From positions 15,642,650-15,706,649 of the forward strand of contig NC_134026.1 of NCBI RefSeq assembly GCF_964204645.1: a stretch of 64,000 bases of DNA, given 5' to 3'. This document shows, piece after piece, positions 57,048 through 64,000 of the stretch (the first letter of the stretch is position 1; each line of letters opens with the position of its first letter). The DNA is from Tubulanus polymorphus. Its lineage: Eukaryota > Nemertea > Palaeonemertea > Tubulaniformes > Tubulanidae. The notes under the pieces are model-generated. The model did no database searches, was not told the origin of the DNA, and worked only from the letters and a program-made list of their open reading frames with translations. Both the position numbers and the translations under genes were made by a program.

Positions 57048-57656
57048 ATGAATAAGGAATTATTTATATTTGAGCCTCATAATATGTTAATTTCTGGCGT
57101 AACAAATTGTGGAAAAACTTATTTTATATTAAATTTATTAGAAACTGTTTATAAAAACTATTTTGATAATATAGTATTATTTTGTCCAACATATGAAATT
57201 AATCAAACTTATGATAGAAATATTACTAGAAATAATAAATTTATTATATTAGATCCTAAAACAGTAAAAGAAAATTTAGATAATTGTATTAAAATAGCAA
57301 TTGATATTTATAAAGGATCAAATACATTATTCATTATAGATGATTGTGCTAATCTACATGATTCAAAAGTTAGAGAGAGTGAGTTATGCTATTTAGCTTT
57401 TTCTGGCAGACATTTTGGGATAACAACTTGGGTTTTAAATCAAAAATATAATTCAATTGTTAAAGACTTTAGAGAAAACATTAGATTTCTAGTTTTATTC
57501 TACAATAAAGATAGAAAATCGATGAAAAATGCACTTGAGGAAAATGATATTATTCCACATGATTTACATAATGAATATATGGATAAGTTGAAAAATATTA
57601 AAAGATCAAAATTACTATTTAGATTACAACACCCATTTAAATATGAATTTATTTAA
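57048..57656 (+). CDS. Polinton packaging ATPase (FtsK-HerA/A32 type)
   Basis: An intact 202-residue P-loop ATPase that would pump element DNA into capsids. Walker A is GVTNCGKT (residues 17-24), Walker B is LFIIDD (94-99), followed by SGRHFGITTWVLNQKYNSI (~residues 121-139), the sensor region shared with the A32/HerA family. Its ATG sits in a TATATAAATG box with no gap after the integrase stop. It is the best-preserved enzyme in the element. Confidence 0.9.
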   Translation: MNKELFIFEPHNMLISGVTNCGKTYFILNLLETVYKNYFDNIVLFCPTYEINQTYDRNITRNNKFIILDPKTVKENLDNCIKIAIDIYKGSNTLFIIDDCANLHDSKVRESELCYLAFSGRHFGITTWVLNQKYNSIVKDFRENIRFLVLFYNKDRKSMKNALEENDIIPHDLHNEYMDKLKNIKRSKLLFRLQHPFKYEFI

Positions 57657-57658
57657 AT

Positions 57659-57947
57659 TCAACTAGCTTGTTAATCTAGTTGAATTCTAGTTACATTCTA
57701 GTTGAATTCTAGTTATTGGTAGTTGTAATAAAAATCAACTAGATTTAACAATATTTTAACTAGCTTGTTAATCTAGTTTAATTCTAGTTACATTCTAGTT
57801 GAATTCTAGTTGTTAGTAGTTGGAACAAAAATCAACTAGATTTAACAAGAAATAAACAAAAACAACAATATTTCAACTAGCTTGTTAATCTAGTTGAATT
57901 CTAGTTGCATTCTAGTTGAATTCTAGTTGCAACAACACAACTAATTT
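57659..57947 (+). repeat. Three ~105-115-bp tandem repeats of CTAGTTGAATTCTAGTT units
   Basis: Each unit has AACTAGCTTGTTAATCTAGT (an imperfect palindrome), two or three GAATTCTAGTT steps, and an ATCAACTAGATTTAACAA end (missing in the last). It lies exactly between the ATPase and the next gene, so it may be a cis element (replication, packaging or promoter control). Confidence 0.8.
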
Positions 57948-57960
57948 ATTTGTTATATAA

Positions 57961-58551
57961 ATGGGAGGTGAAAAGAAAATAAAATCTAAAAATGGTGATG
58001 TTCCAATTGAAAAAACTTTAGATGATTTAGGAATAACAGAAAACAAATTAATTCCAGATGATGGTGCTTTAAATAATGTTACAACAAATAATAATTATGA
58101 ATATTATTTTTATTGTAAACATCAATTAGAAATATTAATAGCATCTGGAAAATGTAAATATTTTATCGGTAAAAATTTAACTTATAATGAATTAGATACA
58201 ATGAAATCAGATGAAATTATTAGATTATTTAAGATTTATGAAGCCGCGAGAACAGCTAGAATTAATGACGCGATATCAGAAAATGTAGTAAAAGGTTATA
58301 GTAAATTATGTAATTATATACTACCAATTGAAGATGAAAATAGATTATATTCCGATTTAAAAAATGATTATTTAGTTATGACCGAATTAAATAAATGGAT
58401 TGGATATTCATCATTTCAATTAGGTGGATTTATGACATTATCATCAACTGGAGTTATAACATTTTCAAATATTGAAAGTAAAAATATTTCTATAATAAAT
58501 GAACAAGGTGGAAGAAGTGAAGAAAAAACCGAGATCACAGAAACAAATTGA
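57961..58551 (+). CDS. Conserved Polinton protein beside ATPase, 196 residues
   Basis: Intact, mostly helical. Features: DDLGITENKLIPDDGALN, LEILIASGKCKYFIG, ELDTMKSDEIIRLFKIYEAA, ARINDAISENVVKGYSKLCN, and a weakly hydrophobic FQLGGFMTLSSTGVITF end. I recall the RxNDAIS...VxxYxK...LPIDD pattern in animal Polinton-type elements next to the ATPase. Function unknown. Opens at TTATATAAATG after the tandem repeats. Confidence 0.6.
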   Translation: MGGEKKIKSKNGDVPIEKTLDDLGITENKLIPDDGALNNVTTNNNYEYYFYCKHQLEILIASGKCKYFIGKNLTYNELDTMKSDEIIRLFKIYEAARTARINDAISENVVKGYSKLCNYILPIEDENRLYSDLKNDYLVMTELNKWIGYSSFQLGGFMTLSSTGVITFSNIESKNISIINEQGGRSEEKTEITETN

Positions 58552-58857
58552 ATGGTCTCGGCAATTAGGAATTAAATCACAAGAATATAAAAAAGCTGTA
58601 AAAGAAAAAATAAGTAATAAAAATTTTAATAAAAATGGTGAAAATATTGTTATTTCTACTCCTTCTAATAATAGAATATTTGATAAATGTCTATATTTAC
58701 ATATACAGTTGGATTTGTAATTGTATTCATTTTGATTGGGTGTAATTGGTATAAGAAATCAAATAAAATTCATGATATTAATAATTCTGAAACAACTGCT
58801 ATCAAAAATGAAAATACTTCTGAAATTCCAAAATTGACAATACAAAAAATGGATTAA
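58499..58857 (+). pseudogene. Small basic protein with C-terminal membrane helix, frameshifted
   Basis: Starts inside the previous gene (MNKVEEVKKKPRSQKQIEWS). A frameshift near 58690 leads to a membrane helix (FTYTVGFVIVFILIGCNW) and a polar tail to TAA at 58857. The RSxKQxEWxRxLG block recurs in small basic Polinton proteins. Role unknown. Confidence 0.5.
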
Positions 58858-59640
58858 TATTTTAGAAAAAAAAAAAAAAAAATTGAATATCTCACTACTT
58901 TTGTCTATCTATGCGGAGCAATTAAATTGTCCAGATAAGTCATTTCGGATTCTAGATATTCATTATTTTTATTAATTTATCTTGTTTTTACTTGAATATT
59001 GTATTACAGTCGTTTCTTATTATTAGTTTTTTCTTAAATTGAAAGATGGCAGCACTGGGTGTGATGCTAAAATGAATATTTGAATTTGAATTTGTTAATC
59101 AATTAACATGGTAATTGATTACTAATTTGATTTAAAATTTTATCATAATTAAGTTAAAAATCCATAATTCATTTATCAGTTTTCATTCCTATATTCTTTT
59201 CATTCGGAATAATTCATAATTTCAAATTTCACATATTTCTTTAGTAAACACCAACAACATTTGCTTAGGGTCGCGGGGGTGTAAGTAGAAATGACGGGGG
59301 ATAAGCGTCCCGTGGCGCCTTTCAATAAGGGGATGCTTATCCCCTGAAAACTCTGTAGGTCGAGGATAGGGCAATTTTGCTAAAACTTACCTTAAAAACA
59401 CCGAAATATTCCTTTTAATCACGAGAGAGAATGTATCCTCTGTGTGTTGTATGTACTGCGTGCTTATTATATAACTGCTAGCTATCCAATATAACAACAA
59501 CGTTGAATTGCAACACCTGTTTGATCGATCAATGTTCAAATGAAGCACTCTCTTATAATAACATGTAACAGATGTTTGACTGGTACGATTGTAGTTGTTC
59601 GTAAAACGACTATGGTCATTTTTAGATATTCATTATTTTA
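58858..59640. other. Non-coding stretch after Polinton copy 2
   Basis: An A17 run at ~58864, then AT-rich text. TAGATATTCATTATTTT occurs at 58954 and again near 59625, flanking a ~670-bp segment that may be an insertion. No gene recognised and no inverted repeat of the Polinton left edge found. Confidence 0.4.
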
Positions 59641-59649
59641 ATTTTTTAT

Positions 59650-59907
59650 TTAATCAACAATTTCTAAATCATGATGACCGTCTTCATTTTCCCCATGATA
59701 GATTATTTTAAATCCTTCTAAATCTTTTAATTCCTCTGTACTCAATGAAACCCATTTATCAGGTAAAAACACTTTAAATTCTCGCGATGTACCAACATTA
59801 CAGTAGCTTAAATTCGCTGATACTTTCTCTCCATATTTAGTTTTTATCTTTTCTAATTTCAATATTTTATGTTCAATTTCTTTTGTAACATCAATTAACT
59901 TTTTTAT
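59650..59907 (-). pseudogene. Third Polinton fragment: 5'-truncated relative of the 12112-12464 gene
   Basis: Open on the minus strand: LEKIKTKYGEKVSANLSYC, then FKVFLPDKWVSLSTEEL and NEDGHHDLEIVD before the stop. It matches the copy 1 gene. Its N-terminus is cut by the hairpin element at 59908. It shows a third copy of the transposon family in opposite orientation. Confidence 0.7.
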
Positions 59908-60125
59908 TAGGGTTTTCTGTTATTTCACAGAAAACCCTATTGATATCCGCGTGATTATTATTAGGGTTTTCTGTTATTTCACAGAAAACCCTATTGATAT
60001 CCGCGTGATTATTATTATTATTATTTTCTTCCACACTATTTTTACCAAAAGAACATAGGCTTTGTTACCTTACCGCTGTTTCATATACAATCCATATAAT
60101 ATCGTTCAGCTCACTGAGATCTACA
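59908..60125 (+). mobile_element. Family I hairpin element fragment, tandem hairpins
   Basis: Two identical hairpins (59908-59939 and 59962-59993), each TAGGGTTTTCTGT, loop TATTTC and complement, followed by GATATCCGCGTGATTATT. The following ~120 bp match the end of the 4.24-kb insertion in reverse. The far end is missing. Confidence 0.75.
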
Positions 60126-60368
60126 AATAGCCCGCGTGTTTTTTCACGAATCATCGTTACAAAAGCGCTGTCGGGCCGTAAAAATTTACATGTTTTTACA
60201 TGGGCGACATGTTTTTCGAGTCGTCATCCCGAAATCAACCCGCAGGCCGACTGTCACTTCGATTATCAATTCAAGTATAAATGAACTAATTTATTGCCGT
60301 AGACTTCACATTCAGTCGCGGTCTTCAAACCGTATTATTTCAACTCACGATTGCATCATTCCGCGACA
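60126..60368 (+). other. Short unique stretch before satellite array
   Basis: No gene recognised. Confidence 0.4.
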
Positions 60369-61860
60369 ATTCAATATTTTGGTTTTGTCGCCCGCAACAA
60401 TTCATTATTTTGGTTTTATCGCCCGCGACAATTCAATATTTTGGTTTTATCGCCCGCGATAATTCATTAATTTGGTTTTATCGCCCGGGACAATTCAATA
60501 TTTTGGTTTTGTTGCCCGCGATAATTCATTATTTTGGTTTTATCGCCCGCGACAATTCAATATTTTGGTTTTATCGCCCACGACAAATCATTATTTTGGT
60601 TTTATATTTTGTTTTTATCACCCGTGCCAATTTTTTTTTGGTTTTGTCGCCCGCGACAATTCAATATTTTGGTTTTATCGCCCGCGACAATTCATTATTT
60701 TGGTTTTGTCGCCCGCGATAATTCATTAATTTTGTTTTATCGGCCGCGACAATTCATTATTTTGGTTTTATTGCCCGCGACAATTCATTATTTTGGTTTT
60801 GTCGCCCGAGACAATTCATTATTTTGGTTTAATCGCCCGCGACAATTCAATATTTTGGTTTTATCGCCCGCGATAATTCATTATTTTGGTTTTATCGCCC
60901 GCGACAATTCAATATTTTGGTTTTATCGCCCACGACAATTCATTATTTTGGTTTTATATTTTGTTTTTATCACCCGTGCCAATTTTTTTTGGTTTTGTCG
61001 CCCGCGACAATTCAATATTTTGGTTTTATCACCCGCGACAATTCATTATTTTTGTTTTGTCGTCCCGACAATTCTTTTTTTTGGTTTTTTCGCCCGCAAC
61101 AATTCAATATTTTGGTTTAGTCGCCCGCGACAATTCAATATTTTGGTTTAGTCGCCCTCGACAATTCAATATTTTGGTTTTGTCGCCCGCGATAATTCAT
61201 TAATTTTGTTTTATCGGCCACGACAATTCAATATTTTGGTTTTATCGCCCGCGACAATTCATTATTTTGGTTTTATTGCCCGCGACAATTCATTATTTTG
61301 GTTTTGTCGCCCGAGACAATTCATTATTTTGGTTTAATCGCCCGCGCCAATTCAATATTTTGGTTTTATTGCCCGCGATAATTCATTATTTTGGTTTTAT
61401 CGCCCGCGACAATTCAATATTTTGGTTTTATCGCCCACGACAATTCATTATTTTGGTTTTATATTTTGTTTTTATCACCCGTGCCAATTTTTTTTTTGGT
61501 TTTGTCGCCCGCGACAATTCAATATTTTGGTTTTGTCGCCCGCGATAATTCATTATTTTGGTTTTATCGCCCGCGACAATTCATTATTTTGGTTTTGTCG
61601 CCCGCGACAATTCATTATTTTGATTTTGTCACCCGCGACGATTCAATATTTTGTTTTTGTCGCCCGAGACGATTCATTAGTTTGGTTTTATTGCCCGCGA
61701 CGATTCAATATTTTTGTTTTATCGCCCGCGACCATTCATTAGTTTGGTTTTATCACCCGCGACAATTCATTAGTTTGGTTTTGTCGCCCGCGACAATTCA
61801 TTAGTTTGGTTTTGTCGCCCGCGACAATTCAATATTTTGGTTTTGTTGCCCGCGACAATT
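60369..61860 (+). repeat. 31-bp satellite array, first part
   Basis: About 48 units of GCCCGCGACAATTCATTATT plus TTGGTTTTATC, alternating CAATATTTT and CATTATTTT versions. A variant with TATATTTTGTTTTTATCACC recurs at 60603, 60955 and 61461, showing higher-order units. Translated ORFs across it are not genes, since 31 is not a multiple of 3. Confidence 0.95.
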
Positions 61861-63273
61861 ATTTTTCAGTCCACTTGGGACTTTAGTCCCAGCGGGCTAT
61901 TGCGTTCACTTTTCGTCCGTCCGGCCGTCCATAGACGGAATCCAGTTATTTTGGGAAGTTTTGAAGACGCTTCAAGGTAATGTCTTGATATTTGGTTTAT
62001 ACATGTATCTACCCTAGACACATCGTCAGCCCAAAAACTGGCCCTGTCAGATTCAAGATGGCCGACTGGCAGCCATTGTTGTTTGCCAAAATCAGCACTT
62101 TTTAAACATTTTCGAAGTTTTCGTGGGAAATTTTGAAGACGCTTTGATCAATTACCTTGATCTTTCGTTTATATTTGAATCTACCAAAGGCCCATCAGCA
62201 TAAGAAAATTGGGTCGATCTGACTCAAGATGGCCGTCCTATGACCTTTTTAGTGCCCAAAAATGTCAATTTTGGCCAGAATTCTAGGTCCTATAGCTTCC
62301 TACTGGTTTGCCATTTCTCATTGCAATTGCTGATGGATATTCTTTAGAGAGGGATTTATACCTGGGACAGGTATTTTTGATCAGCCAATTATGACGCAAT
62401 TGGCGGCCATCTTGGTGTCATCAGTACTCATTCGTAGGTGGGAAAAAGTTTTTCCACAATTAATTGATACCTAAGCATATTGTGTTACTATATTCAATTG
62501 GAAAGTTGTAGCCCATAACGTGTTCTATGATTTTGGTGAGTTTCAAGGTCATTGGCTTTTGTATGTGGCCATCAGGGGGCGTTGAATAATACAATAACTT
62601 AGTATCGCTATATTATATTTGTACCAAGGCATATTTTGTTACCATGATCAATGGCAAAGTTGTAGTTCATGACATCGTCTATGATTGTGGTGAGTTTTTA
62701 AGGACATTAGTTATTCCATATAGTCACCAGGGGGGCGTTGAATAGTAGAAAAGCTTAGTTTTTCCTTATTAGATTGGTACCTAGGCATAGTTTGTTACCA
62801 TGATTCATTGCAAAGTTGTAGTTCATGACATCGTCTATGATTGTGGTGAGTTTTTAAGGACATTAGTTATTCCATATAGTCACCAGGGGGCGCTGAATAG
62901 TAGAATGGCTTAGTATTTCCTTATTAGATTGGTACCTAGGCATATTTTGTTACTATGATCAATTGCAAAGTTGTATTTCATGACATGTACTACGATTGTG
63001 GTGAGTTTTAAGGTCATTGGGTTTTGCATATGGTCACCGGGGGGCGTTGAATAGTAGAATAACTTAGTAGTTCCATATTAAATTGGTAACGAGGCATATT
63101 TTGTTATCACAATCATTTACAAAATCATAGCTGCTCACATGTTCTATGATTGTGGAAGGTTTCAAGGTCATTGGTTTTTGTATATGGTCACTAGAGGGCG
63201 TTATGTATTTAAATTGTTAGATTGTTGAGCATTTGAAAGCACTGCCCAAGTGAGCATGGTGTCCCTGGACCCC
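61861..63273 (-). mobile_element. Hairpin-ended element, family III, inserted in the satellite
   Basis: Begins TTTTTCAGTCCACTTGGGAC with the hairpin GGGACT/AGTCCC and ends GTGTCCCTGGACCCC; satellite units resume on both sides. The middle (62560-63190) holds five ~153-bp tandem units, each ending in CACCAGGGGGCG-like text. Its ends match the element at 44278-45710 in the opposite orientation. Confidence 0.85.
62560..63200. repeat. Five ~153-bp tandem units with CACCAGGGGGCG cores
   Basis: Unit ends near 62575 (CATCAGGGGGCG), 62728 (CACCAGGGGGGCG), 62882 (CACCAGGGGGCGC), 63037 (CACCGGGGGGCG) and 63190 (CACTAGAGGGCG), each followed by TTGAAT or a variant of it. Confidence 0.85.
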
Positions 63274-64000
63274 TAGTTTGGTTTTGTCGTCCGCGACAAT
63301 TCATTATTTTGGTTTTATCGCCTGCAAAAATTCAATATTTTGGTTTTATCGCCCGCGACAATTCATTAGTTTGGTTTTATCGCCCGCGACAATTCATTAG
63401 TTTGGTTTTGTCGCCCGCGACAATTCAATATTTTGGTTTTATCACCCGCAACAATTCATTAGTTTGGTTTTATCGCCCGCGACAATTCATTTTTTGGATT
63501 TGTCGCCAACGACAATTCAATATTTTGGTTTTATCGCCCGCGACAATTCATTATTTTGGTTTTATCGCCCGCGACAATTTTTTTTCTTTTTGTCGCGGTT
63601 TTATCGCCTGCGACACTTCAATATTTTGGTTTTATCGCCCACGACTATTCATTAGTTTGGTTTTGTCGCCTGCGACAATTGAATATTTTGTTTTTGTCTC
63701 CCGCGACAATTCATGATTTTGGATTTGTCGCCCGCGACAATTCAATATTTTGGTTTTATCGCCAGCGACAATTCATTATTTTGGTTTTATCGCCCGCGAC
63801 AATTCATTATTTTGGTTTTATCGCCTGCGACAATTCATTAATTTGGTTTTGTCACCCGCGACAAAACAATATTTTGGTTTTGTCGCCCACGACAATTGAA
63901 TATTTTGGTTTTGTTGTCCGTGACAATTCATTATTTTGGTTTTATCCCCCGCGACAATTCATTTTTTTGGTTTTGTCGCCCGCGACAATTCAATATTTTG
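63274..64000 (+). repeat. 31-bp satellite array, second part, running off the window
   Basis: About 23 more units of the same satellite; array length unknown because it reaches the window edge. Confidence 0.95.

Noticed and set aside
60136..61804. Many 60-205 residue open frames reading WFYRPRQF-type repeats
   Set aside because: They are translations of the 31-bp satellite; the frame rotates with each unit, and no start or domain signal is present.
60369..61860. CRISPR-like array of short repeats
   Set aside because: Repeats are directly head-to-tail without unique spacers, and the genome is clearly eukaryotic.

Overview
This window is animal nuclear DNA crowded with mobile elements. Codon use, LTR retroelements of the BEL/Pao and Ty3/gypsy classes, microsatellites, tandem satellites and repeated hairpin-ended elements all point to a marine invertebrate genome, perhaps a lophotrochozoan; the species cannot be read from sequence alone. 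There is little host coding sequence. The only candidate is a terminal exon with a PAN/apple-like domain near 25.9-26.16 kb.

The main content is two related, decayed copies of an AT-rich Polinton/Maverick-type virus-like transposon. Copy 1 (about 5.19-14.82 kb) holds a DNA polymerase B gene, split by a truncated BEL/Pao element, followed by small virion-type genes. It ends abruptly against a gypsy-class retroelement with an env gene (14.82-21.85 kb, minus strand). Copy 2 (about 39.0-58.86 kb) is fuller. In order it has the polymerase, an opposite-strand zinc-ribbon gene, small membrane and structural genes, a probable capsid protein, a chromodomain integrase, a packaging ATPase, a tandem-repeat block and two small terminal genes. 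A third, tiny piece of the same family lies at 59.65-59.91 kb on the minus strand. No cysteine protease gene was recognised.

The copy 2 polymerase carries an uninterrupted 354-residue intein with two LAGLIDADG-like motifs, inserted exactly in the catalytic YFD/TDS motif. The copy 1 polymerase has the same site empty. Almost every gene of both copies begins at a TAAATG or ATAAATG box preceded by a run of six or more T. This layout resembles poxvirus late promoters, and the minus-strand zinc-ribbon protein may be a late transcription factor of the VLTF3 type. Together these suggest a transposon with its own virus-like expression system.

Other regions: 0-5 kb is a duplicated block of hairpin-ended elements and ~435-bp units carrying a CTCF-like CACTAGGGGGCG core. 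At 22.5-32.6 kb lie two copies of a ~0.85-kb segment; one contains a 2.3-kb long-TIR element with a clean 9-bp target duplication (Mutator-like), and the other gives the empty site. At 33-38.8 kb are microsatellites, a hammerhead-like core, a possible MITE and a broken gag-protease fragment ending in a (CGA)50 tract. The last 3.6 kb is a 31-bp satellite interrupted by a 1.4-kb hairpin-ended element.
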